64,000 nt of DNA, from the NCBI RefSeq assembly GCF_023078455.1, contig NZ_CP095740.1:3274001-3338000 (forward strand), in the 5' to 3' direction. Position 1 is the stretch's first letter. Each line of letters starts with the position of its first letter. Shown here one piece after another: positions 46,904 through 54,860 of the stretch. Source of the stretch: Luteibacter aegosomatis (lineage in GTDB: Bacteria > Pseudomonadota > Gammaproteobacteria > Xanthomonadales > Rhodanobacteraceae). A program made the position numbers and the translations under genes. The notes beneath the pieces are model-generated. The model was not told the origin of the DNA. It did not search any database and saw only the letters and a list, made by a program, of their open reading frames with translations.

Positions 46904-47662
46904 ATGTCGATGCATGTCGTGTTCGATCGCACAAAGGACATGACGGATGGAACTTCGCAATGTGGCGACACATGCAAGGAGCATCGGTTGAGCGGAAAGA
47001 ATGACGCACGGCTGCACGACGCAACGCGACGCCACGGCGTGTGGATCGCGCTCGGCATCACCGGCGTGCTCGTCGCGCCCCATCTCGGTGTGCCGACGCT
47101 GGTGTATCCGATGTTCGGGTTCGCGCTATGCACCGCCATGCTCGCGATGCAACGACGACGGTGGTCCGACGTGGGCTTCCGCTGGCGCGGATGCCGTCCC
47201 GCCCCGCTACTGGTAGGAGGCGCCCTGGGCGTGTTCTATGCCCTCGCCAACGACATCGTCATCGGTCCGCTCCTGTTCCGGCTCATCGGCACGTACCCCG
47301 ATTTTTCCGATTTCGACTTCGTACGCGCCCACGTCTCCGGATACCTGATCGCGCTCGCCCTCTCATGGATCGTCGGAGGGCTTTACGAAGAACTAGTGTT
47401 TCGTGGATTCCTGTACGACGCGCTGCTGCGTTATCTCCCTGTGCGACACGCCCGCACGCCAATCACCGTGGCGGCGACGGCCGTCGCCTTCGCCGCCTAC
47501 CACTGGCAGCTCGGCGCCTTCGGCATCGCCAACGCTTTCGTCTTCGCGTGCTTCGTGGCGGTGGTGCGTGACCGTTGGCCCGATAACCTCTGGTACGCCA
47601 TCAGCTTCCATGCATGCGCCGACATGACGGCCTTCACGCTCATGCGACTCGGCTACCTCTGA
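46904..47662 (+). CDS. CPBP-family intramembrane metalloprotease
   Basis: A 252-residue membrane protein with about six spans. All three family motifs are present: EELVFRG (motif 1, about 166), FAAYHWQ (motif 2) and ISFHACADM (motif 3), so it should be catalytically competent. CPBP proteins in bacteria are linked to bacteriocin maturation or immunity and to membrane-protein cleavage. The start is uncertain: ATG at 46904 is listed but ATG at 46940 or a later codon nearer the first span is possible. Confidence 0.85.
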   Translation: MSMHVVFDRTKDMTDGTSQCGDTCKEHRLSGKNDARLHDATRRHGVWIALGITGVLVAPHLGVPTLVYPMFGFALCTAMLAMQRRRWSDVGFRWRGCRPAPLLVGGALGVFYALANDIVIGPLLFRLIGTYPDFSDFDFVRAHVSGYLIALALSWIVGGLYEELVFRGFLYDALLRYLPVRHARTPITVAATAVAFAAYHWQLGAFGIANAFVFACFVAVVRDRWPDNLWYAISFHACADMTAFTLMRLGYL

Positions 47663-47683
47663 GGCCGCGACGCCGATGAAGGA

Positions 47684-48565
47684 TCAGTGATCGCGCCGAA
47701 CGAGCGTTACGGCCTGCAGGATGTTGTCGACGACGAACGAAGGATCCTCGTGCGGAAGCCCATGCCCCGCGGTCGCGGCGATGTTCTGATGACTGTCCGA
47801 CGACAAGGACAGGAATTGCTTCTGCATTCGCTGCGTGGCGTCTTCGAGCTTGACGGCCAAGGGCTCCGGGAGGCCGGGCACCATGCGAAAGCGCGGGCTG
47901 TGCGTCGCCACCACGACGGGCTTGGAACCCAGCGAACGCAAGGCCTTCGCCTGCGTGGCGCTTGCCGCGAAGTCCAGCATTTCCGGATTCTTGGATGGGT
48001 CGCTCGCCATCGAGGTGAGGAAATCCCGCGCCTCGGTGATGGACTTGTTCTCGTCGCGTGCCGGCGGAGGAAGCAGCGACAGCCAGGTGCGCGTCTGGTC
48101 GGGATGCGTGGACGAGACCAGCACCAAGCCCGCGGTGTCGTTCGGATAGCGACTCGCAAACACTTGCGCGTGCAGGCCGCCGATGGAATGTCCTACCAGG
48201 AGGTACGGGCCGCGCACATGGGCGGCGCCCAGCGCCGCATGGAGGTCGTTGGCCGAGTCCATGCTGGTACGCGGCCCGGGCGGCGCCTTCGAACTCGCTC
48301 CCTGACCCGCGCGGTCGTAGAGGCAGACCGTCGTGACCGCCGCGACCCGATGGGCGATCCGCTGCCAGCCCTGGTCTTCGACAGGCGCCGTACCCATGCC
48401 GGCATCGATCACGGCGACCGGATCCCCCTTGCCTTCGCAGGACAGATGGATGGACCGCCCGCCGACATCGACATCGCCCTCCCACTGGCCCGCGGAAACG
48501 GCATCCGTTGCCGATGCGTCGGCAGCGGCCGTGAAGATCGCCAGGAGAATCGCGGTAAGGCGCAT
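47684..48565 (-). CDS. Exported alpha/beta hydrolase
   Basis: A 293-residue hydrolase. It starts MRLTAILLAIFTAAADASAT, a signal peptide, so it is periplasmic or secreted. Motifs: HLSCEGKGDPVAVIDAGMGT (oxyanion region), VCLYDRAGQGASS, nucleophile GHSIGGLHA and GLVLVSSTHPDQ. A C-terminal His in TAGHGLPHEDP completes the triad. Similar to lipase/esterase or haloperoxidase-like members that act on small esters; substrate unknown. It converges with the CPBP gene. Confidence 0.85.
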   Translation of the reverse strand: MRLTAILLAIFTAAADASATDAVSAGQWEGDVDVGGRSIHLSCEGKGDPVAVIDAGMGTAPVEDQGWQRIAHRVAAVTTVCLYDRAGQGASSKAPPGPRTSMDSANDLHAALGAAHVRGPYLLVGHSIGGLHAQVFASRYPNDTAGLVLVSSTHPDQTRTWLSLLPPPARDENKSITEARDFLTSMASDPSKNPEMLDFAASATQAKALRSLGSKPVVVATHSPRFRMVPGLPEPLAVKLEDATQRMQKQFLSLSSDSHQNIAATAGHGLPHEDPSFVVDNILQAVTLVRRDH

Positions 48566-48716
48566 GGCACCAGCTCCATGGGAAGGCCTTGCGATGTTTC
48601 ACGCGATGGCTTCGGCCGGACAGTGCCATTCGGTAGGGAGGCCGCCAGTCATACGCAATACCGGCAGGAATCCGTGAAGCCGGCATCCGTTTTTCCCCGT
48701 CCTTCGTACGGTGGGA

Positions 48717-49019
48717 ATGCGCACCCAATACCGCCGCCACTGGAACCTGGCAAGGCTGCTCTCGGGGTTGGAGCTGGCCGGACACCTGACTCCCGATGCC
48801 CAGTCCAAGGCACTGGGAGGCATCGTCACCTCCCGACGTCTCCTGCGGATCGTCCTGGGAGGGCGAATCCATACGGACACGGCGAGGGCCATCGAGCACC
48901 GCCTGAACCTGCCGAGGCGGTGGATGGATCAGGATCCGGCCGGGCGCACCGCGCAACGCCCGGAGGGAGAGTTACTCGATCGGTCCGCACCCGCCGGGCA
49001 CACGACCGCACCCTCCTGA
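48717..49019 (+). CDS. Small Cro/CI-like helix-turn-helix protein
   Basis: A 100-residue protein. RHWNLARLLSGLELAGHL, then GGIVTSRRLLRIVLGGRIHT and ARAIEHRLNLPRRWMDQD read like a lambda-repressor-type HTH in which the last helix ends with the common IExxLxLPxxWMD pattern. The C-terminal 30 residues are disordered. A GTG six bases earlier could also start it. A regulator of unknown target. Confidence 0.6.
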   Translation: MRTQYRRHWNLARLLSGLELAGHLTPDAQSKALGGIVTSRRLLRIVLGGRIHTDTARAIEHRLNLPRRWMDQDPAGRTAQRPEGELLDRSAPAGHTTAPS

Positions 49020-49095
49020 TACGCCGCTCGGTGCGTGGCCCACGTTCGCGCGATTGACTTATGCTTTACCGCATGTCCGCCGCCTCACGCTTACG

Positions 49096-49770
49096 ATGAT
49101 TCCGCCCGTCCCGCGCTGGATCTGGCCCTGGGCGGTGCTGCTTCCCGCCGTCGCCGGCAGCGTCAACGCCGCCGCCCTCCTGGCGCTGAATCATGGGGGC
49201 GTCACCCACCTCACGGGCATCTCCACCGAGGGCGCCATCGGGCTCGGTTCGGGCAATGTCGCCCTCATCGTCCATGCGGTCGGCGTGATCGCCCTGTTCA
49301 CCGGGGGCTGCGCCGTGAGCGCGTGGATCGCACGGGGACCGCGATGGATACCATCCGTATCGGCAGCGGTGCTGCTTCTCCTGGTGTCGGCGCTGCTGGT
49401 GTCCGCGAGCGCGTTACTCGATACCACCCCCTGGCTCGGCGTCATGGTGTGTGCCGCCGCAATGGGCGTGCAGAACGGCACGACCTCGGTGACCTCCGGG
49501 GCGGTCCTGCGAACCTCCCACCTCACGGGCATGTTCACCGACCTGGGCATCGCCCTGGGACAAACAGCGAGGCGCGGGATCGTCGACCGTCGGCGTGTCG
49601 CGATCTGCCTGATCGTCACGGCGAGCTTCATCGTCGGCGCGGTACTGGGGACCGTGCTGTTCGATCGATGGCAGGCTCGCGGCCTGCTCGTCAGTGCGTT
49701 GCTGGCGACGACGGCCGCTGGCTGTACCTTTCTATCCCACGCAAGACAGGGACCCAAAAGGGCCGATTGA
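49096..49770 (+). CDS. YoaK/DUF1275-family membrane protein
   Basis: A 224-residue inner-membrane protein with about six spans. DUF1275 hallmarks: LLPAVAGSVNAAALLAL, GGVTHLTGISTEGAIGLGSG, GVMVCAAAMGVQNGTTSVTSGAVLRTSHLTGMFTDLGIALGQ. Members are thought to be transporter-like but no substrate is proven. The ATG at 49096 was chosen because it directly precedes the first span. Confidence 0.87.
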   Translation: MIPPVPRWIWPWAVLLPAVAGSVNAAALLALNHGGVTHLTGISTEGAIGLGSGNVALIVHAVGVIALFTGGCAVSAWIARGPRWIPSVSAAVLLLLVSALLVSASALLDTTPWLGVMVCAAAMGVQNGTTSVTSGAVLRTSHLTGMFTDLGIALGQTARRGIVDRRRVAICLIVTASFIVGAVLGTVLFDRWQARGLLVSALLATTAAGCTFLSHARQGPKRAD

Positions 49771-49842
49771 TCGAACGACTGTGTCGGGCCACGCGTCCCC
49801 GACGGACAATCCAACGCACTCAGCCCACGGGACCAACGAGCC

Positions 49843-50112
49843 ATGCGAGACCCCATAGAGATCGGCGTCCACTGGGCGGTCATCGAGACCGAGGAAGCGC
49901 CCGGCCAGCGGGGCGGCTGGGTGGCCCGTTGGGCCGTCTATGCGGATCGTGACAGCGCATGCCATGACCCGGGGCTTCAGGGCGCTTCCCTGGTATCCGG
50001 CTCGACCGCCCTCTTCCCGTCGCGCGAAGACGCCTACGCGAGGGCGATGCTGGACGCCAGCCGAACCGGATCGGTCATCAGCGGCACGTACCGGGGCAAC
50101 GCCGCCCACTGA
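49843..50112 (+). CDS. Small hypothetical protein
   Basis: An 89-residue soluble protein, MRDPIEIGVHWAVIETEEAP then GGWVARWAVYADRDSACH and DAYARAMLDASRTG. It looks like a single small alpha/beta domain of unknown family. It follows DUF1275 by 72 bases on the same strand and ends just before a terminator hairpin that serves hsp20. Confidence 0.5.
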   Translation: MRDPIEIGVHWAVIETEEAPGQRGGWVARWAVYADRDSACHDPGLQGASLVSGSTALFPSREDAYARAMLDASRTGSVISGTYRGNAAH

Positions 50113-50125
50113 CGATACCGGCGCC

Positions 50126-50153
50126 ATAAAAAAGCCCGCCCCGAAGGGCGGGC
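50126..50153 (-). terminator. Rho-independent terminator of hsp20
   Basis: Minus-strand reading: GGCCCGCCCTTCGGGGCGGG then CTTTTTTA. A stem of GCCCGCCC/GGGCGGGC around CGAA, followed by six T. It lies ten bases after the hsp20 stop. Confidence 0.9.
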
Positions 50154-50163
50154 CGAGTCGCCG

Positions 50164-50628
50164 TCAGGCTACGTCACGCTCGATCTGGCGCACAGGCGCG
50201 GCACGCTCCGGTGACGTGCTGACCGGGATGGTGCGCGGCTTCTCCGCCTCGGGAATCTCGCGGGCGAGTTCGATGGACAGAAGGCCGTGGGCAAGCGTCG
50301 CCCCGGTGACTTCCATGTGCTCGGCGAGCTGGAAGCGGCGGCTGAACACCCGAGCGGGGATGCCGCGATGCAGGTATTCGCCCTGGGACGCATCCTTGCG
50401 TTCGCCGCTCACGATGAGCGTGCCCTTGTAAACGGTCACGGCCACCTCGTCTTCGGTGAAGCCGGGTACGGCGATCGACAGGCGGAAGCGGTTGTCGGAA
50501 AGGCGGATCGAATCAAAGGGCGGGAAATCGTCCCCCTGCCGCTGCGCGGTGGCCTCCAGGAGGTCGAAGACACGGTCAAAGCCCGTACCGGCACGGGAAA
50601 GGGGCGAAATGTCGAGAAGAGTACGCAT
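50164..50628 (-). CDS. Small heat-shock protein Hsp20
   Basis: A 154-residue alpha-crystallin-type chaperone that holds unfolded proteins under heat stress. It has the N-terminal region MRTLLDISPLSRAGTGFDRV, the crystallin domain IRLSDNRFRLSIAVPGFTEDEVAVTVYKGTLIVSGERK through FSRRFQLAEHMEVTGATLAHGLLSIEL and a C-terminal REIPEAEKPRTIPV with an IxI/V-like motif. It resembles IbpA. GGAGGATTTGCC precedes the ATG. A sigma-32 promoter lies upstream and a terminator downstream, so it is a single-gene heat-shock unit. Confidence 0.93.
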   Translation of the reverse strand: MRTLLDISPLSRAGTGFDRVFDLLEATAQRQGDDFPPFDSIRLSDNRFRLSIAVPGFTEDEVAVTVYKGTLIVSGERKDASQGEYLHRGIPARVFSRRFQLAEHMEVTGATLAHGLLSIELAREIPEAEKPRTIPVSTSPERAAPVRQIERDVA

Positions 50629-50711
50629 GGCAAATCCTCCGAAAGTGCAAGGACATGGAATGGGTGCTCGCCTGTCGTCCAGGCTAGGCCGGCGGGTGCC
50701 GGCGAATAGGC

Positions 50712-50739
50712 AGATAGGGCTTGGTCGTTGCAGTTCAAG
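50712..50739 (-). promoter_or_regulatory. Sigma-32 (heat-shock) promoter of hsp20
   Basis: Minus strand: CTTGAAC (-35, 50733-50739), a 13-base spacer, CCCTATCT (-10, 50712-50719). The -35 matches six of seven and the -10 seven of eight positions of the heat-shock consensus (CTTGAAA, CCCCATNT). The predicted start gives a leader of about 75 bases before hsp20. Confidence 0.8.
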
Positions 50740-51009
50740 GGGCACGATTCAGGTTTTGTTTGGCCGCCTAAATCGACCGCGGCCGAGGGCTTCCCATGGC
50801 AAATGTTTGCGTCGCCCGGGCGCCCATTCCAAGACGGCGTCGTCGCGCCGCGATTCCGAGGCGCGGCAGTTACTTCCGGCAGAGGCCGTACGCCGGCGCC
50901 CGGTGATATTTCCGAATCAGTCGAGGCGCTGTCGGTTTGCAGGCTGGGTTGGCGTCATTGGACCATCGCGGGAAGCGTCTTACGTCCACCCCGAATCAAG
51001 GAGCCGTCC
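50740..51009. other. Gap upstream of the HExxH protein gene
   Basis: About 270 bases between the heat-shock promoter and the GTG of the next gene. A frame continues through it but with poor coding character, and the GTG at 51010 has its own AAGGAG site. Nothing recognised. Confidence 0.4.
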
Positions 51010-52011
51010 GTGCTGGCAAAAACGTGGTGCAAGTGCCTGGCAGCCCTCTGTTCCACGTCCCTGGCAGCCGCTGCCCCACCCACGGCGTGGACATCGGTAA
51101 GTTCCGACCTGGCCCATGCACGTTCCGTGGCAGCCCAATCCGGCGAGCGCATCTGGCCGGGATACGGCACCGCCCCCTTCGGCATGCTGCTCATCGCCGA
51201 CGGCCGCGAAACGCTGCTATGTCAACCCCATCCCCCGGAAAGCTTCAAACTCATAGGGCCCGATCCAGCTACCGGTTGCGAGCGATACGAGCGAGCCAGA
51301 TCGTCGCTGCCGGATAGACTTCTGGCCGCCATGCCCGTGTTCGGCCTTCCATCGACGATCGTCATGGGCACGCCGGAGGCGACGGGACTCGACCGAACAG
51401 CCTGGGTGCGAACGATACTGCACGAGCACTTCCACCAATGGCAGACCTCCCGCCCAGGGTACTTCGCCCGCGTCGACGCTTTGGACCTCAAAGGCAACGA
51501 CACCTCGGGCATGTGGATGCTTAACTTCGCCTTCCCCTACCAGGATCCCGTCGTCGGCCAGGCTTACCGCAAAGCATCCCTTGCCCTAGCCGATGCGCTC
51601 GCAGCGCGCGGACGCCCCGACTTCCTGGGCAAGTTCGATGGCTACCTGGAGGCGAGGCACGCGTTCGCCGCTTCGGCGGGCGAACGAAACTGGCGATACA
51701 TGGAATTCGAGCTTTGGCAGGAGGGTGGCGCGCGTTGGACGGAGTACGCCATCGCCAAGCGGGATCCCGACCACATCGCTCGCGATGCGGCGCTTGCGGG
51801 CGAAACGAAGCTCTTGTCGCGCCTGAGGCAACCAGACCTGACTTCGCAGGGACGCGAACTCGTCTACGTCTATGGGACTGCGGAGCTCATGTTGATCGAC
51901 AGCTGTGGTCTGGCATGGAGAGACGCTTATCCCACGTCTACCCGATTGGAACCGATTCTCTTGGCCGCTCGAAAGGAATGCGGACTACCGCGTCGTCTTC
52001 GCGCCGACTGA
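51010..52011 (+). CDS. Exported HExxH (zincin-like) protein, family unknown
   Basis: A 333-residue protein with a probable signal peptide (LAKTWCKCLAALCSTSLAAA). It carries HEHFH (His138-Glu139 and His142) in VRTILHEHFHQWQTS, the HExxH zinc-peptidase motif, and about 100 residues later EGGARWTEYAIA (Glu238 or Glu245), where a third ligand would be expected. Conserved-looking segments are WPGYGTAPFGMLLI and GMWMLNFAFPYQDP. I do not recognise the family, so peptidase activity is an inference. GTG is chosen because AAGGAG stands seven bases before it. Confidence 0.7.
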   Translation: MLAKTWCKCLAALCSTSLAAAAPPTAWTSVSSDLAHARSVAAQSGERIWPGYGTAPFGMLLIADGRETLLCQPHPPESFKLIGPDPATGCERYERARSSLPDRLLAAMPVFGLPSTIVMGTPEATGLDRTAWVRTILHEHFHQWQTSRPGYFARVDALDLKGNDTSGMWMLNFAFPYQDPVVGQAYRKASLALADALAARGRPDFLGKFDGYLEARHAFAASAGERNWRYMEFELWQEGGARWTEYAIAKRDPDHIARDAALAGETKLLSRLRQPDLTSQGRELVYVYGTAELMLIDSCGLAWRDAYPTSTRLEPILLAARKECGLPRRLRAD

Positions 52012-52022
52012 AGCCAGGGCGA

Positions 52023-52343
52023 TCAAATTAGATCGACAGGCTCGAACTGCGCGAACATATCCTGGGCTTCAGGAAGATCGCGCAGAGGCACATAATCGCA
52101 AACAGCCGCATAGCGCTCCCACATTGCAAGTGCGGCGGGATTGGCATGAGCCGATTCGATAGCGCCTTCCTTCCATTCGAATACCTCGATAACGACGCCT
52201 TCCTTCGAGCGCATCGCGAGCGACGGCCTCTTCGTTGTGAGGCCTAACCTTCGCAACTCGGGCACGTGCGAACGCGTGAGAGCCAGTAAATCATCCTCGC
52301 GCCCCGGTTTCGGCCGGTATGCCACGATAACCACGTTACCCAT
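52023..52343 (-). CDS. Small dimeric alpha-beta-barrel protein (ABM-like)
   Basis: A 106-residue soluble protein resembling antibiotic-biosynthesis-monooxygenase/stress-responsive barrel domains: MGNVVIVAYRPKPGREDDLL (first strand and helix), ELRRLGLTTKRPSL, GVVIEVFEWKEGAIESAHANPAALAMWERY. Such proteins are often heme- or substrate-binding or simply structural. It converges with the HExxH gene. Base use is slightly less GC-rich than the core genes. Confidence 0.7.
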   Translation of the reverse strand: MGNVVIVAYRPKPGREDDLLALTRSHVPELRRLGLTTKRPSLAMRSKEGVVIEVFEWKEGAIESAHANPAALAMWERYAAVCDYVPLRDLPEAQDMFAQFEPVDLI

Positions 52344-52642
52344 AACCGCCCCTGCGTTGTCTGTGGCCGGATTGTGCCTCTCTGACGGAATCGTAAATCA
52401 CTAGGTGGAAATAGCGCTACGGATTGAGGCATCTCCGGGCCGCCATCGATCCGAACTTGGACATACCGGCTGGCAAAGAAGCTGATCATCCTGAGGCGAA
52501 GGAAGAGACGTGTCGTTGCCTGAGTCGTTAGGCGGAGCTCCGAACGTCGAAGTCTCCCGGGTTCAACCATAGGCTTAACGCCATACTGGCACCGGCAAAG
52601 CGATCCTCCGGTCCGAGGGCAGCCCTAAAGCTATCTGTCGCC
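52344..52642. other. Gap between ABM-like and cupin genes
   Basis: About 300 bases of lower GC content with no gene that I can support. Frames through it lack ribosome sites and family resemblance. It could be an eroded gene. Confidence 0.4.
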
Positions 52643-53128
52643 TCAGTAAGGTCGGCCATCCTTATGCTCGAACCGCCACCCCGATGCCGTTCGCACGGCC
52701 TGAAGATCGTCCTTTGGATACGACACGCTGTCGCCCGGCCTGCGATCGCCCACTTCCAGATAGGTCGCTTCGGCATCGGACCGATTGACCAGGTGGTGTG
52801 CCGTGCCGCCACTCGGAAAGCCAACGCCATATCCCGCCTGGAGCAGGGTTTCCCCCGCGTCGTGCACGAGCGTCAGCTCACCGGTCAACACGAAAACGAA
52901 CTCATCCTGTACCGAATGACGATGATGCAACGCGGAGATCGCACCCGGCGGTAACGTCACGTGGTTCACACCGAAACCCTTAAGACCGAAAAGATCACCC
53001 AGCGGCCGCTTGATCCGCCCTTCCATCATGGATGCGAACGGCTCAGGGTAATTGCTCGGGGTCAACCTGGGTGGCGCTTCGTCGGCGAGCACCGCAACGG
53101 GAAGGGACGATGAAGATGGATTCGACAT
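52643..53128 (-). CDS. Cupin-domain protein
   Basis: A 161-residue single-cupin protein. The motifs are visible: PPGAISALHHRHSVQDEFVFVLTGELTLVHD (motif 1 with two His and a Glu) and GYGVGFPSGGTAHHLVNRSDAEATYLEVG (motif 2 with a His), all metal ligands present. It probably acts in the cytoplasm on a small molecule. A 12-base perfect palindrome lies 100 bases upstream and could be an operator for it. Confidence 0.85.
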   Translation of the reverse strand: MSNPSSSSLPVAVLADEAPPRLTPSNYPEPFASMMEGRIKRPLGDLFGLKGFGVNHVTLPPGAISALHHRHSVQDEFVFVLTGELTLVHDAGETLLQAGYGVGFPSGGTAHHLVNRSDAEATYLEVGDRRPGDSVSYPKDDLQAVRTASGWRFEHKDGRPY

Positions 53129-53229
53129 GGAGGACTCCAGGCAAGCATGGGGTACGCACTATATGCCCATGAACCGTCGAGAGAGGCCACGATATACGAC
53201 GACGTCAGCACTGGCGCTCTTCGCCGTAT

Positions 53230-53241
53230 CAGTACGTACTG
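53230..53241. promoter_or_regulatory. Perfect 12-base palindrome, candidate operator
   Basis: CAGTACGTACTG, identical on both strands, inside TATCAGTACGTACTGTTCGT. It sits in the gap upstream of the cupin gene (minus strand), about 100 bases from its start. Repressor sites with this kind of core occur for TetR-family proteins, but no such gene is in the window. Confidence 0.4.
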
Positions 53242-53387
53242 TTCGTATGATGTAAAGCGGTAGCGCAAGGATGCGCCACTGCCTCGGCCTTTCCGCGAAG
53301 CGCTGAGCCAGGCAAGTGCTTGCCGTTCATAGCGAGCTTCTTCCCACGCGCCTCAAGCGATGGGCGCTACCGAGCTATTCCCCGTCC

Positions 53388-53654
53388 ATGGCCCTCATCG
53401 ACAAAGATGCCGTCCTCCGCTTCGCCCAGCTCTGCACTGACGCGATAGTGATGAACGATGCCGCCCTGGCCAGTGCCTTCGACGAGGCGCGGTTCAGGGC
53501 GCGCATGATCGCGGACTGGGCCCTCGAGCGCGGTCGTTCCACGATCGCGGATACCGCGGCAGATATCGAGCGGATCCTTGGCCCGTCCGGCATGGAACCG
53601 GGGCTAGGCTACGGCGACGCCATGATTCGCCTGGCGAAGATCATGACACCGTAA
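53388..53654 (+). CDS. Small hypothetical protein
   Basis: An 88-residue helical protein, MALIDKDAVLRFAQLCTDAI then ASAFDEARFRARMIADWALE and AADIERILGPSG. No signal peptide or membrane span. The downstream ATG is preferred over an earlier in-frame start because the earlier part lacks coding character. It ends 10 bases before the stop of the convergent gene. Function unknown. Confidence 0.45.
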   Translation: MALIDKDAVLRFAQLCTDAIVMNDAALASAFDEARFRARMIADWALERGRSTIADTAADIERILGPSGMEPGLGYGDAMIRLAKIMTP

Positions 53655-53664
53655 CCTTCGGTCG

Positions 53665-54396
53665 TTATTCGTACACGCGAGCCTGCTGCCTCGCCACATA
53701 CGCCTTAATGGCCTGAAAATGGGGAAGCATGAGTTCGGAAAATCGCTCCGGCGAGTCAACAGCGCTTTTTGCGACCACAATTGTGGCCAAGTGTGCAAAC
53801 GACACAGCGTGGTCGATGATCTGAACTAAAGATTTCTTGTCTACGCTGAACCCAATCGGCTGGCCGGGCTCACCGTAAAGAGCAAGGAGATCCCTGCCGC
53901 CGTGGACGACGCCGCTAATGAGGCCGTAGTGGGATCTCACCACACGGGTGACCTTTCCGTCTCCCTCCGTATCAAAGAATGGCTCAACGCGCTCCGTGAG
54001 CTCTGTGATGCTCAGGCGCCTCTTTCTGCCGTTAGCGGTTAGGACCGTTGGCATCTCGTCGTTGACAACGAAACGCTTCAGTTCCTCCTCCGTCGCTGGA
54101 CCGCCAAAGAACGCAGAACGAATCACATGCTCCATTTGCATGCGATGCAAGCTGATCAGCGGTGCGCCCAAGTCGTCAGGCGCAGACTCACCCAGCACGC
54201 ACAGAGCAATACCGTAATCCATCGACGCACGAGCGAGCTTTGTTGAAGCGACGTTGCGAACATTTGGCGCCGGCATGGCGAACTGCGCCATCGAGTGCAC
54301 GAGAGCAACAATTGCGCCGCGTGCCGCACCGGCTTCGCGGGCAATATCTACACCACCGATGACATTAGCGTTCAATGTTGTGCTCCGTGTGAACAC
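53665..54396 (-). CDS. Hypothetical protein at the tRNA-Leu side of the accessory stretch
   Basis: A 243-residue soluble protein. GAARGAIVALVHSMAQFAMP, LHRMQMEHVIRSAFFGGPAT and VRSHYGLISGVVHGGRDLLALY are the most striking segments; the HGG with mostly helical composition resembles the DUF6988 type but I am not sure. The GTG start is weak (no clear ribosome site). It follows tRNA-Leu by 67 bases in the same direction and has slightly lower GC, in keeping with acquired DNA at a tRNA end. Confidence 0.6.
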   Translation of the reverse strand: MFTRSTTLNANVIGGVDIAREAGAARGAIVALVHSMAQFAMPAPNVRNVASTKLARASMDYGIALCVLGESAPDDLGAPLISLHRMQMEHVIRSAFFGGPATEEELKRFVVNDEMPTVLTANGRKRRLSITELTERVEPFFDTEGDGKVTRVVRSHYGLISGVVHGGRDLLALYGEPGQPIGFSVDKKSLVQIIDHAVSFAHLATIVVAKSAVDSPERFSELMLPHFQAIKAYVARQQARVYE

Positions 54397-54463
54397 TATG
54401 CGGACACGAGCTCGGCATCAAATGGACTTCAGCCGAAGCCAACACCTAAGCGAATGATTTTCC

Positions 54464-54550
54464 TGGTGCCCGGAGTGGGACTCGAACCCACATACCCTTG
54501 CGGATGAGGGATTTTAAGTCCCTTGCGTCTACCGATTTCGCCATCCGGGC
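54464..54550 (-). tRNA. tRNA-Leu (UAA)
   Basis: An 87-base class II tRNA with encoded CCA. Minus strand: GCCCGGATGGCGAAATCGGT at the 5' end, anticodon arm AGGGACTTAAAATCCCT (anticodon TAA), variable arm, T arm GTGGGTTCGAGTCCCAC, acceptor CCGGGCACCA. Confidence 0.96.
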
Positions 54551-54553
54551 TAA

Positions 54554-54587
54554 AGAAAAAAGGCGCATCGCGTGAGCGGTGCGCCTT
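54554..54587 (-). terminator. Terminator-like hairpin between tRNA-Cys and tRNA-Leu
   Basis: Minus strand: AAGGCGCA, a 12-base loop, TGCGCCTT, then TTTTC. A perfect eight-pair stem with a T-run, so tRNA-Leu may need its own promoter or read-through. Confidence 0.7.
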
Positions 54588-54596
54588 GGAATGCGA

Positions 54597-54670
54597 TGGA
54601 GGCCGAGGTCGGAATCGAACCGGCGTACGCGGATTTGCAGTCCGCTGCATGACCACTCTGCCACCCGGCC
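54597..54670 (-). tRNA. tRNA-Cys (GCA)
   Basis: A 74-base tRNA with CCA. Minus strand: GGCCGGGTGGCAGAGTGGTC at the 5' end, anticodon arm CGGACTGCAAATCCG (anticodon GCA), T arm GCCGGTTCGATTCCGAC, acceptor TCGGCCTCCA. Confidence 0.96.
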
Positions 54671-54704
54671 ATCGCTGCGCACGCGGAGAGTATCCGATAG
54701 CGCT

Positions 54705-54732
54705 TAAAAAACAAAACCTCGGTCACCCGAGG
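54705..54732 (-). terminator. Terminator-like hairpin between tRNA-Gly and tRNA-Cys
   Basis: Minus strand: CCTCGG, loop GTGA, CCGAGG, then TTTTGTTTTTT. Six GC-rich pairs with a long T-run lie directly downstream of tRNA-Gly. Confidence 0.7.
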
Positions 54733-54746
54733 CTTTGTGAGAATCC

Positions 54747-54822
<76 letters not shown>

Positions 54823-54860
54823 GTCGTGGTCCAGCTATTCTAGGGGAGAACCGGAATGTG

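Noticed and set aside
52244..52570. 108-codon minus-strand frame upstream of the ABM-like gene
   Set aside because: Overlaps a well-supported gene in another frame and looks random.
53665..54463. Integrase-type phage attachment at tRNA-Leu
   Set aside because: No integrase gene and no repeated tRNA end seen by eye; only a possibility in the findings.
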